Shown here one piece after another: positions 44,401 to 54,919 of a DNA stretch of 64,000 nt. Numbering within the stretch: position 1 is the stretch's first letter; every line of letters starts with the position of its first letter. The notes under the pieces are model-generated. The model saw only the letters and a list, made by a program, of their open reading frames with translations. It ran no database searches and was not told where the DNA came from. The stretch spans positions 615,954,755 to 616,018,754 of the forward strand of contig NC_081409.1 of assembly GCF_030272615.1 (NCBI RefSeq), read 5' to 3'. Made by a program: the position numbers and the translations under genes. The stretch comes from Cryptomeria japonica (taxonomy: Eukaryota > Streptophyta > Pinopsida > Cupressales > Cupressaceae).

Positions 44401-45095
44401 GACGAGTGGCCGCTACAGCGAAGTCATGGACCCAAATAAATGTGGCTAAGATTAGACTATTTCTGCAGGATACAATGAAGATATACCAGAGGGCAGTATA
44501 GGCAGGCGAAGCCTTAGCTTCTTGTGCTACGCAATGGGAACAAAATCTAAGTATTTTCAATAAGCAATTTTGAGTTTTGAATAAAGTATTATGGCTAGGG
44601 GAAGAGACAGTAATGGAGGAGGACCTCTTAGGAGGTGACAGTTATGAAAACTTACAGTCCTATGTATACATTTTGGAGCTGAAGATTGAAATGCTTCAGC
44701 AGTATATGAAGGATATGGCAAATATTCGAGTCTCCCTTCTCAGGGAAATTTTGTCATATGAGAATTTTGTAAAGAGTATGCTTGGAGCCTTCGGATTAGG
44801 ACTGACTAGTATGGGGATAATGGAACAACAACAATTTTTGAATTAGTGGGATGCATACGAGGCTCAACACTTAGGACCTTCGACCCAATTTGATGTCGCC
44901 CTCATGGACAAGTACACGTACTTGATCACTTAGTGTCAAGAGGTGGCAGAGACAATAGGGGAACTAGAGAAAGGAAAGAAGCATGTAGATGAAGTGTTGA
45001 AGAAATATAAATTTAGATTTAAGCACGTAGTTGATCCTCCAGTTCAAGAAGTTGCATGTATAATTGACAATTATAGAGCTTTTGCCAAGAAATAA
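41476..45095 (+). pseudogene. LTR-encoded ORF, mobile-domain-like protein (3' LTR copy)
   Basis: This is the better-kept copy. The Met at 41476 (MDSSSSKRGKEID) opens a frame intact to 42018, then broken by stops, then open at 42547-43482, shifted, and open again at 43644-43925, 43989-44501 and 44577-44846 before FAKK-stop at 45095: about 1,200 codons. Order: KWVTDTKIGHIEIEDIM, VIDLSPDMLGFVFGIP, helical region, YDPYGKLKQAIPKAYEGHKL, a basic patch (KKTRSASRK), acidic Glu-rich stretch, then coiled coil ending VLKKYKFRFKHV. The first third resembles plant mobile-domain/putative transposon proteins; the tail resembles a structural coiled coil. The role is unknown; nucleic-acid or particle binding is conceivable. 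Confidence 0.7.
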
Positions 45096-45375
45096 AGGAT
45101 AAACGCATAGTTGCTAAAGATAACAAAGCTTTTTCATAAATCCTTAATTTTGTATTTTTAGCTGCAGCTCCTACTCAAGTTCCAATTTTGAGAGAAATCC
45201 TGCATGACTACAAAAATGTGGCTCGCCCAACATGGTCTTCATAGTGCTCATCCAGTCCCCATTTCGTAGTTGTTAAGTGGAGTATCAAGGCAGGAACTTG
45301 CAAGTTAACTGTGACTCCTAGTTTTAGTTCTTAATTTAGGTTAGGTTTATTTCCTAGATAATAGGGTAGAGAACT

Positions 45376-45383
45376 TATATAAA
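45376..45383 (+). promoter_or_regulatory. Second TATA box of gypsy LTR
   Basis: TATATAAA lies after the LTR ORF and matches TATAAATT at 31659 in the other LTR. It is a candidate for the element's genomic-RNA promoter, leaving about 750 bases of R-U5. Confidence 0.45.
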
Positions 45384-46140
45384 TTGAGAAGTTGGATTCA
45401 TTTGTAAGGGTCCCCAAATTTATGATTTGTGTCCCACTTAGAGATTTTTAGAGTATTTTGCATTTTGTTAAGAAGTTCAGTTATTTTTGTTATACATTCA
45501 TTGATATTAATACAAGAAGCAACTTTTAGATTGCTTGATCTACATTTATATTCTACGAAAATGTTCTGTGTAATCTGGTAATGTCTATTATTTGGAGTTA
45601 GCAACGTGGTTTAATCTTTTCATTTATTATTTTATAAATCATATTGTGCACATCAGTGGTGTATGAGGATTATTGTGATAGGTCGTATTGTTGATGATTT
45701 TATTTCCATAAGTCTGTGAAATTGATGGTTTTGCAGGTTTACTATAGGTTTGTTGTTGAATACTAACTTGGATGATATTTGATAATTTCTTGGATTGTAG
45801 GGAACTAACTGAGTAGCTCATTAAGTTGTTATTGTATTGGTTTCATTGTTATTTTCTTGTTTTCTTGACCTATCTTTTGCAGTTTATTTTCCAGAGAATC
45901 CTAAATCATAAAATACAAAAAAAAGGAAGTTCAACCATTCACAACCAGTGAGATTTAGTTTCAACCAGGAGGCCCCTTAATAGGGACAACCACATCAACC
46001 ATCAGTTTGTCCATCACCGTCGTGACCTAACTATAGAGATCTTGGGGTAGTGAGTTTTCCCAAATTCATTGCTTTTCAGGAGAGGTGGTGAGTGTTCACA
46101 TTGGCTACTTGACTGTTCACGTGTGTCAAAACAGTCATTA

Positions 46141-46948
46141 ACAAATCCTTTGGTAGAATCACCTGAAATATATATTAGTACTTCATACCCTATTAAAATC
46201 ATAACACTTTATCTCATATAAAAACATGAAGAAACCATTAGCACTAAACCCTACTATCATCGTTATGCCCTCATCATATCAAAACCACTAGGATATCATA
46301 ATTGTAATCATAAACCCTACTGCCACCAATAGGTCCTTAAATGTATATATCATCATAACATAGTCATGTCTAAAAATATAGTCCCATTATACATTAGAAA
46401 CCTTTGATAAATCAACTAGATAAGCCTACTTCTAATAGGCAATATGCTACTAAAGCCAAGATAAACAAAAAGAAACATAATTAGGATACAAACATAGAAA
46501 GCATTATCCTAGATAATAATTCATTTCCCAAAGGAGACCATATAATAAACATGGTTAGAAAAATCTACTTGTTAATAACACATTCCATCAATATTAAATA
46601 ACCTCCTCCTAATTAGAACAATCGGGACATTTTCACATTGTAACTAAGCATCTTCATATTCACATAAGAATCCAAAATATTAAATTCATTGGAAGAGGAT
46701 TCTAACATCACATGCATTCTCATCTATTTAGAGGATGTGATATCATCCCTTTCCATCCAACATCCATAGAACATAACCATGATTCTTTCATTAATTAACC
46801 ATCTTAGTAAGAAATTCATTGTCGTAGTGACCACTAGATCTAACAAACATCTCTTTCTACACTAATTATTACTGCATCACTTAAAATCATCTGTAGTAAA
46901 GTGTAAGTTTGATATCATAGTACCTTCTTTATCATGTGAGGGTTAGAG
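46141..46948 (-). mobile_element. Remnant of a gypsy-type LTR, minus strand
   Basis: No gene is supported. The sequence is continuous with 54890-54904 if the Sirevirus-like element between them is removed. There, on the minus strand, a PPT-like CCAAGGAGGGGAGGA is followed by TGTAATACC, the start word of many plant gypsy LTRs. I therefore read 46141-46948 as the body of that LTR, cut near its start by the Sirevirus-like element. The far end is not fixed. Confidence 0.4.
46944..46948 (+). repeat. Target-site duplication, left copy
   Basis: TAGAG directly precedes the LTR start TGTTAC and is repeated directly after the other LTR at 54890-54894. Confidence 0.85.
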
Positions 46949-48131
46949 TGTTACTACTTATTATAGTTGCGATTAGTTTTATATCCAAATTCATTCTATA
47001 TACTCTAGTCAGTTACGACTACCGAAACATTCAGTCGGTATGCACAAAGCAGTCGGTTATAGAAGAAAGTAGTCACAGAGCCCAGTATACACCGAGTTGT
47101 CTACCGAGTAACATTGTATGTCTACTGAGCAGCAATAATGATACACCGAGTTGATATACACCAAATGAAACATTTTACCAGATTCATTAAACCTAGACAC
47201 TTGTGTGGAAACGTGTTACAAGATCGAGAGAGCAATAGAACCGTTATCATATTGGAAATTGCACTTAAGGGTTGTGTATGATTTTGAGATCATCTAACCA
47301 ATGAAATATTTTGTATGGTTATTCATTCGATAAATCATGTTTGTAAGATCGAAGCAATGAACCAGATCACCGACATAAGAGATCTATTTATACAACATGG
47401 ATTGAGATCAGATAGAGATATACAGAGGTGTATGAAGCAAGACATGTGTGATACATAAGAATGCACCGAGTGTAATGATTGTTACATAGACACAGAGGTC
47501 ATCGAGAAGGATTTCAAAGAACAGTCAAAGAACAGAGTAAACAAAAGGGTTTACCAAGTTATTCTATGGGTTATCGAGGTATGCTATAAGCATTGTAATC
47601 TCATATTGAGCACATAGAATCTGCTATAACATTTCAGATATAAAGTTGCAGATATTTGTAAAGATTTTATTGTAATATTTTGAAGTTGTAAGAGAAACCT
47701 TTAACAGGGTAAAAGACTCTAACAAAGTCTATAAATTGTAAAGCCTTTAACCAGGTGCAGCATTTAGAATAAGTGTTGTAAAATCCTTTAGCAAGGTAGA
47801 TCTAATGATCTTGATACTCCTAACAGGGTAAGCTATCAGAAATAGCTGAACATGTAGCTCTAACCGAGCACTCTTTATTATTGTAGTAGTGAAGTTGTGG
47901 GTTCCATCCCCACCGTAGTTTTTCTCTCTAACCAAGAGTTTCTGCGTAACCAAAATATATGTGTTATGGAGTGAATCATGTATGATTGTTATCTATTTGT
48001 TTTAGCTTTATGTTATGTTTTAGTGGTTTGTGGTTTATGCATAATAGTAAAGATATTATTGAAGAAAAGTTTTGAAGTATTCATTCACCCCTCCCCTCTC
48101 AGTACATTAGCTTTCCATATTGGGCCTAACA
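46949..48131 (+). repeat. Sirevirus-like 5' LTR
   Basis: It runs from TGTTACTACTTATT to ...GGGCCTAACA. It contains a cluster of ACCGAGT words (47088-47165), a TATA-like CTATTTATACA near 47386, a mini-hairpin array (47693-47877) and the C-rich CACCCCTCCCCTCTCAG near 48087-48103 that is usual at the end of Sirevirus LTRs. Confidence 0.9.
47693..47877 (+). repeat. Mini-hairpin array, Sirevirus-like 5' LTR
   Basis: About eight units of 15-20 bases share a loop like CTAACA between short stems that differ, for example AGACT-CTAACAA-AGTCT and GCTC-TAACC-GAGC. The copy in the 3' LTR (54451-54633) keeps the same layout. Confidence 0.65.
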
Positions 48132-48145
48132 ATTGGTATTAGATC
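48132..48145 (+). promoter_or_regulatory. Primer-binding site of Sirevirus-like element
   Basis: ATTGGTATTAGATC lies directly after the LTR end. The core TGGTATTAGA differs by one base from the initiator tRNA-Met complement TGGTATCAGA. Confidence 0.85.
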
Positions 48146-48193
48146 TTGAATCTTGGAAAAGGGTTTAACGGCCTAAAGAAAAAGATCTTATCA

Positions 48194-49462
48194 ATGGAAG
48201 GTTATAGATATTCTCAAAGAATTGTGTATTTGCAAGAAGAGTTGGATCATGCTAATCAAGTGATTGCAGACATGCAAAGACAAATGCAAAAATCATTGAA
48301 AGTTAGAAGAAGATTATCTGATGATTTATAGGACTCTCAAGAACTAGTGGAACAAATTGAAACATCATCTGAGAACAGTATATCTGAAGAGATTGAAGAG
48401 ATGATTGGAGAACTGAAAGAAAAGAACAAAGCACTGACTGATCAGCTAAAAGCAATGAAAAGAGGACATGAACATTTCAGCACACAGATGACTAAGAATC
48501 TTGATGCATTAAGGACAACTGAGGATAAAGTAAGAGATCTAGAAAGAGGAAAACAACAACTTGAAGCATTAGTATCTGAAAAGAATGATGAAATCACTAG
48601 GATGATTGGAATACAAAGTAATCTGTCAGATGAATTGGGTTGTGCACATCATGAAGCAAATCTGAAGGATAACAAGAATTAAGCATTGAAACTTGAAGTA
48701 TCAAGGTTGACCGATGAACTTGAAACAGAGAAGAAATCCAAAGAAACATTGAAGAAGAGTTATGAAGCATCAAAGATATTGGACGAGCAACTGAATATAA
48801 GAAGACCCAACAAAGAAGTAGGACTCGGTTACAAAGGAAAAGACTCTACTGAGAAGGGAATCCACACTACTGAGAGAGGAGAATCATCAGAGAAAGCTGG
48901 AAACAAGAACATCAAAGGAAAGAAGCCTACTTGCAACTATTGTGGAAAACAAGGACATACTGCTAATATGTGCCAAATCAAAAAAGGTAAGCAACCGAAT
49001 GTCACTAAGTCTAATGATTATTGTAACAATTGTAATAAGTATGGTCACACATCTAACCAATGTAGGACAAAGTCTGTTGGCAATTATCAAAAGGCAAAAT
49101 TCAAAGGATTTTGTAAAAATTGCAATAGATATGGACATAGTACCGAGAAATGTTGGTTTAAGCAGAAGAACTATATGTGGTTTGCACACCAAGCAAATAA
49201 TAGAGGCTATCGAACTCACACAAATCCTTACCAATAATATTCTACAGTACCATGGGATTATAATACAAGGATATGGTGTGAATGTTGTGGAAGATATGGA
49301 CATATAAGTGCCAACTGCTTTATAAGGTTTGGAATGAACAACCGAAGATCATGGAGAAATTCTGGTATGGCATGTTTTCATTGTCACAAAGTTGGACACT
49401 TGGCTAAAGATTGGAGAGATCAACCTAGAGGAGTCACTGAGGAAATAAAAGAAAAATTATAG
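48194..49462 (+). pseudogene. Coiled-coil zinc-knuckle gag of Sirevirus-like element
   Basis: The Met at 48194 (MEGYRYSQR) starts a single frame interrupted only by three stops (48329, 48680, 49235) and ending at about 49462. The first two thirds is a long charged coiled coil (ELDHANQVIADMQRQMQK, ELKEKNKALTDQLKAMKR, VSRLTDELETEKKSKETL). Then come CCHC zinc knuckles: CNYCGKQGHTANMC, CNNCNKYGHTSNQC, CKNCNRYGHSTEKC, CECCGRYGHISANC and a fifth, CFHCHKVGHLAKDW, with its last Cys lost. No UBN2 capsid domain lies ahead of the coil. The zinc knuckles bind RNA; the coil is likely for oligomerising. A similar gag is at 62402-63688. Confidence 0.85.
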
Positions 49463-50065
49463 ATGATTTGGAGAAAGCACCTTACCTACCGAGTTAGGTG
49501 CACCTATTCCAAATTAATCGGTAAAGGTATGAAGGGACTGCATTCTTTCAAAGGTTAAATCTTAACAGTTCCTATTCTATCATGTACTTAATTCAAAAAA
49601 TCTACATAGCTAAAGATGCATTAGGAAATTTGAAATTTTATCAGGTCTTTTTGAGCACTAGTGAAGTCAGTAAATTCAGGAAGCCTGTCTAGTCGGTAAA
49701 CACAGGAAGTCTAGCTACTCGGTAAAAGCATAAAAAGGAAAGGTAAATTGGTTTAAGGGAATCGAGTGCATTTAATGTCTTTTGACCTAACTACATGAAG
49801 CCCGATAAGGTATATTGTGTACTTAAAAGATTTTACGCGGCCATTTCACACTTACCAAGTTTTCAAGAAAGCAGAGCAAATTGATTCAAAAGTGATCAAA
49901 CCACCTCTCAAGAAAATTTCAAGGTATTTACACATCGATCTCAAGCATTTCTTAGAGCTAGCTACCAAGAAATATCAGTTGTGATTATCTACTTTATATT
50001 TGTTTTCCGTTTGAAAGACTTTGAACCCTAAAAATCTTTTGTTAAGAGATTATCCGAAATCTGCA
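49463..50065 (+). promoter_or_regulatory. Spacer upstream of second ORF
   Basis: No coding region lies between the end of gag and the Met at 50066. The stretch includes several TCGGTAAA words (49510-49735) and ends in a pyrimidine-rich leader with CTTTGAACCC before the ORF. It may hold a separate promoter for the second ORF, but I see no clear TATA box. Confidence 0.35.
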
Positions 50066-53000
50066 ATGGCCCCTAAGATCCAGAAACCCATTTTTGTTGA
50101 GAACATTGAAAAGCCCTCACTGAAATACTCTTTAACTCCCAAAGTAGCCTCTGAACCAGATGATAAAACTACATTTTCACTCATTCCAGATAAGGTTTTA
50201 CTAGTTGAGGATGTCAGATTCTTCACTAAGTGTTGTGTTGAGGAACTAGGTCATGTTGAAATCAAGGACACATATGATGAATTGTGTACCGAAGGGAAAT
50301 TGGATAGCAAATATGAACACATCAAAATCAAGGGATTGACCGAAGCCCTAACCTATCCCAGTGTATTCAAACCCCAGTGGGTCAATTTTGTTCTTAGTAG
50401 AGTTCATGATGATTTCATGTGGTTAGAAGAGCAACCATTTAAAATCACCAAGGAAATCATTCATTTGATCACCGGTTACCCTATCTTTGATCATGCCTGA
50501 GCTCAGAAAATGATATCTCAGAAGGAATTGATCACTCTAATAGGAGTTGAATCTAATTGCAGAGGACTGAAATTGAAAAATATAACAGATGTAGAGCTGA
50601 AGTTTGCCATTAGAGTAATAGGTTATTGTTTCTTCCAATCAGCAAGGGAAAACAGTGTACCATGTGCAGCAGTCGATTTAGCATACAAAATTGTGAAGAA
50701 AGGAATGAAAATTGATCTTTGTGAAGTATTGTTGAAAAACCTATTTGAGAATCTAAACACCATAAGGAAGCCGAAGAACAACTCAGCTAACACTCTGAAG
50801 TTTGGATCACTTCTAGTATGCATGTTTTTCTATTTTGAAAAATTATTTCCATCAATTGGTAATGTAGTTTGGGAACTACACCGACCAATCACCCATCAAG
50901 AAGCTAGGTGATAATTTTAATAATCTTATGGATGATTATTTTAGCAAGTTTCAAGAAAAGATGCATACCAGGTACCAGATCCCACCCCAGTTAGTAGAGA
51001 AATACAAGGATGACATATGTTTTGAAGTAGACACTGATTACTGCTATATTACTGATGTGGAACCGAGAACTCAATCTTTGCCACCTATGGGTTATGAGAT
51101 TGATCTTGACATTACACAACAAGAAATAGATTCTTTTCTTACATTACCAAGGCATGCTACCAAGTTGAGGTATGGAACATATGAAGAAGTGAAGGAAAAA
51201 GTAAAAATGAGCATTGTAGTACCCAAGGCTACAAGGAAGGCAACAAAAATGATCAAGGCATTAACGGAGAAATTTGTAGAAGGTTCTTCCTCCACACCTA
51301 TCAAGGGCACTATAGTAATCACCAAGGAGGAATTTGAAGCTCAAGAGGCAACTATTACATTGAGCACCGAATTGCCTAAAAGGAAAGTTTTGAAAAGAAA
51401 GAAACATGATACACCAAAGGTATCACCGACACCTTCAGTCAAGCGCCCAAACACAAGATCATCTGTAGCATCACCGAGTAAGAAACCAAAGAATGTTGCC
51501 ACACCCAAGGTAACAAAAACTTACAAGAAATCTACTCGGAGACTCATTTTGACTAAAGAGTCCAGTGACACCGAATCTGAAGATGCAAGCAAATTTCAGA
51601 TTGTCAAGAGTAAAAAGGTAAATGTACATAGTGTTGACAATTTTTGTACTAATCTAAAGCAATATGGTGGATTTGGAGCATTCAGATATGTTAAGTATGA
51701 ATCCAGATCTAATGATGAAAAGAGACAAATAGAAGAAGTTGTCATTTGCACACTACTGAAATTCTGATTGGTCCCATTGGAAGTATCTAAATCTCTTCCA
51801 AATGAATTATATTTGCATATTGACAATAGGTGGAAGTATGCCATGGACTTAGAGAAATAGATGAGAGAAAGAAGTATGGTACATCTTTTTCTAGACATGT
51901 CGGTAGATGAGATCACCGAACATCTGAAAAACTACCACACAAAATTCCTAGTCAAGCAAAGAGCCTTGAAATTGATGAATGGCCTTTACTTGGATGTAGA
52001 GAATGAGACCAAAGAAAAATGGTAGGAAATCTTTCGAATCAAGAATGCTAGTGAGCAAGCTAAAGTTGAAATAGTTGATGTCACCGAGCAAGACCCTGCT
52101 GACACTATACAAGTTGATGAGGATATCATGGACACCGAGGCACCTGAATAGGAAATGATAGAAGGGAATGCATATGACAAACTGGTATCTAGTGAGTCAG
52201 TTTTGGAGCAAGTTCAACCCTATCCTCCAGTCACTCAACCTACTTCAACCGAGACCCCTCAAGATACTGAACAAGGGACAGAAGGTCACAAGTCTACAGA
52301 AGGAGAAACTACTTCTCAGGCCACTGAAGAACAGTCTTCTCAAGCTCCTTCTAGCACTGAAAATGTTACATCTGAGACCCCAAGCACAGAAGCACCAAAG
52401 GACACCACAAAGGCTACATCAGAGGTTCAAGAAACTAATAAATGTGTTGCCTCTACCGAGCAACCTACCGAGGGTCACCAAGCCTCACAAGCCATTGTTT
52501 TAGTTCAACCGATGAAATGTAAAGAAAAGAAGATGAAAATGCATAGTTTCAAATTAGATTTGTCAAAATCAATAGTGTTTCTGAATGTAGACATTTCCAA
52601 ATTAAAAGGGCAAGCACTCATTGAATTTGGTGAACTATGGAAAGAAAAAGCTGAACAGGAGAAACAAATGGCTATTCAAAAGAAGAACAAAGTACTTCAA
52701 AAGGTGAAAGCACTATTATCAGATATGCTACCTGAAGCTACAGTGACAAAAGATGCAGCCATCCACATTCAACTGGATGAGCTCCTAACTAAAATAGAGA
52801 CATCTGGAGTAGATGCATTTGAATATTTGAGCAAGTTAAAGGACAAAGAGCTCACTGCTAAAATGATTGAAGAGGTACAAAAAGCTATTGCTATTGGCAA
52901 AGTAAAACTTGTCAGATTTATTACTGAGTTGTCCCCTCAACTCAAGCACATTCTTTATTTATTTTAGAAACTTTGTACATTTTCTTTATTCATTAAAGAT

Positions 53001-53408
53001 ATCAAAAATAAAACTGAAGTGATTGAGAAAGAGATCACCAATCTCTCAAATAAGTTGACCACTGAGCCAAACTCTATTTAGAATTTTTATACAAAGTTAC
53101 AAAAGCTCACGGCTCAACAATTGGAACTAAGGAATGAAGAGCACAAGATAAGGATGGACATAATGACTCTTCAGACATTATTCATTCCTCATCTTTCATC
53201 CGTCCAAGAGCAGATCAACAAAGCTACCTCCCTATCCACTCAACAAGAGGGAAGCACCTTAGATGGACTAATTTCACTGTTAGCTGACATTACAGCTCAG
53301 AATTCACTCATGGACAGTGTCAAGGATGCCCTCTTTGTTGCCCTTACCGATGCAAAGACAAAGTATAAATCCATTTTTGACCAGTTGCCACCACCGAATG
53401 GTAACTAA
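50066..53408 (+). pseudogene. Second ORF of Sirevirus-like element, mobile-domain-like
   Basis: From MAPKIQKPIF at 50066 the frame runs about 1,110 codons with a stop at 50498, a frameshift near 50910 and several stops between 51765 and 52150. The first part (50150-50910) has FKITKEIIHLITGYPIFD, a helical region and LKFGSLLVCMFFYFEKL, like plant mobile-domain/putative transposon proteins. A basic tract follows (KRKKHDTP, KKPKNVATP, YKKSTRRLILT), then a Thr/Glu/Pro/Ser-rich stretch (52200-52510), then a coiled coil (WKEKAEQEKQMAIQKKNK) and a C-terminal helical part (53121-53408). There is no polymerase or integrase motif. Function is unknown. The layout recalls the gypsy LTR ORF at 41476. Confidence 0.65.
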
Positions 53409-53692
53409 GTTTTGATGTTTGTCAAAAAGGGGGAATGAGTATAGTATCAAAGTATACAAGTAAGGGGAGTATACCGAACAGAACAAAGTATTCATATGCA
53501 CAGTTAATACAGAACATTATTCACCGAGCATGCAAAATCAGAATTGTGTTCAATATATTGATAAGGGGAGTATATCTAAATATACTATTTCATTGAGTAA
53601 TGTATATTTTGTCTGTTTAGCCAAATTTTGTAAGTATATAGATTTTTGAGTTATGACTTTGAAAGTAGTTTTGCCAAACATCTCAACTAATG

Positions 53693-53706
53693 TCAAAAGG
53701 GAAGAT
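53693..53706 (+). promoter_or_regulatory. Polypurine tract of Sirevirus-like element
   Basis: TCAAAAGGGAAGAT lies directly before the 3' LTR start TGTTAC and matches the AAAGGGGGAGAT form of other Sirevirus elements. Confidence 0.8.
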
Positions 53707-54889
53707 TGTTACTACTTATTATAGTTGCCATTAGTTTTATATCCAAAGTCATTCTATATACTCTAGTCGGTTGCTACTACCAAAACATTCAGTCGGTATC
53801 CATAGAGTGGTTGGTTATAGAAGAAAGTAGTCATAGAGCCCAGTATACACCGATCTGTCTACTGAGTAACATTGTATGTCTACCGAGCAGCAATAATGAT
53901 ACACCAAGTTGATATACACCGAGTGAAACATTTTACCAAATTCATTGAACCTAGACACATGTGTGGAAACGTGTTACAAGATCGAGAGAGCAATAGAACC
54001 GTTATCACATTGGAAATTGCACTTAAGGATTGTGTATCATTTTGAGGTCATCTAACCAATGAAATATTTTGTATGGTTATTCATTGGATAAATCATGTTT
54101 GTAAGATCAAAGCAATGAACCAGATTGCCGACATAAGAGATCTATTTATACAGCATGCATTGAGATCAGATAGAGACATACAAAGGTGTATGAAGCAAGA
54201 CATGTGTGATACATAAGAATGCACTGAGTGTTATGACTGTTACATAGACACAGAGGTCACCGAGAAGGATTTTGGAGAACAGTCAAAGAATAGAGTAAAC
54301 AGAAGGGTTTACCAAGTTATTCTATGGGTTACCGAGGTATTCTATAAGCAAGGTAATCTCATTTTGAGCACATAGAATCTGCTATAACATTCCAGATGTA
54401 AAGTTGCAGATATTTGTAAAGATTTTATTGTAATATTTTGAAGTTGTAAGAGAAACCTTTAACAAGGTAAAAGACTCTAACAAAGTCTATAAATTGTAAA
54501 GCCTTTAACCAGGTGCAACATTTAGAATAATTGTTGTAAAATCCTTTAGCAAGGTAGATCTAATGATCTTGATACTCCTAACAGGGTAAGCTATCAGAAA
54601 TAGTTGAACATGTAGCTCTAACTGAGCACTCTTTATTATTGTAGTAGTGAAGTTGTGGGTGCCATCCCCACCATAGTTTTTTTCTCTAACCAAGAGTTTT
54701 TGCGTAACCCAAAGATATGTGTTATGGAGTGAATCATGTATGATTGTTATCTATTTGTTTTAGCTTTATGTTATGTTACAACAGTTTGTGGTTTATGCAT
54801 AATAGTAAAGATATTATTGAAGAAAAGTTTTGAAGTACTGATTCACCCCTCCCCTCTCAGTACATTAGCATTCCATATTGGGCCTAACA
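53707..54889 (+). repeat. Sirevirus-like 3' LTR
   Basis: It matches the 5' LTR end to end (1,183 bases) from TGTTACTACTTATT to GGGCCTAACA, with the same ACCGAGT cluster and hairpin array (54451-54633). The following TAGAG at 54890-54894 is the right-hand target duplication. Confidence 0.9.
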
Positions 54890-54919
54890 TAGAGAGGTAT
54901 TACATCCTCCCCTCCTTGG
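54890..54919 (-). promoter_or_regulatory. PPT and LTR start of a disrupted gypsy element
   Basis: On the minus strand CCAAGGAGGGGAGGA is followed directly by TGTAATACCTCTCTA. A G/A tract of this kind before TGTAATACC marks the 3' LTR start of many plant gypsy elements. The Sirevirus-like element inserted 10 bases inside this LTR. Confidence 0.5.

Larger units (their letters stand above)
26816..46140 (+). mobile_element. Ty3/gypsy (Tat/Ogre-like) element with giant coding LTRs
   Basis: Two direct copies of a long repeat (26816-32391 and 40328-46140) flank a PBS, gag, protease, RNase H, RT, RNase H, integrase and a polypurine tract in the right order. The right copy extends left to the polypurine tract at 39874-39898, so the full LTR is about 6.2 kb and the left copy lacks its first 430 bases or so. 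LTR ends are TGAT at 39899 and ATCA at 32391. Sampled alignment shows roughly 8% divergence between copies, so the insertion is old. Several stops in gag and pol make it defective. The lack of a chromodomain, large LTRs and an extra RNase H point to the Tat/Ogre group. Confidence 0.75.
39899..46140 (+). repeat. Gypsy 3' LTR (about 6.2 kb)
   Basis: The LTR starts TGATCC after the polypurine tract. It ends ...AGTCATTA at 46140, which aligns with AGTCATCA before the PBS in the other copy; the short inverted repeat TGAT/ATCA supports these ends. It contains the first 430 bases missing from the other copy, the palindrome array, TATAAATA at 40833, a long ORF and TATATAAA at 45376. Confidence 0.7.
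46949..54889 (+). mobile_element. Complete Sirevirus-like element without pol
   Basis: The element has two LTRs of 1,183 bases each (46949-48131, 53707-54889), a PBS directly after the first, a PPT directly before the second, and perfect TAGAG target duplications at 46944-46948 and 54890-54894. The 5.6 kb interior holds a zinc-knuckle gag and a second long ORF, but no integrase, RT or RNase H is found in any frame. It must depend on another element's enzymes to move. LTR copies differ at roughly 7% of sampled positions, mostly C/T and G/A changes, so the insertion is not recent. Confidence 0.9.
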
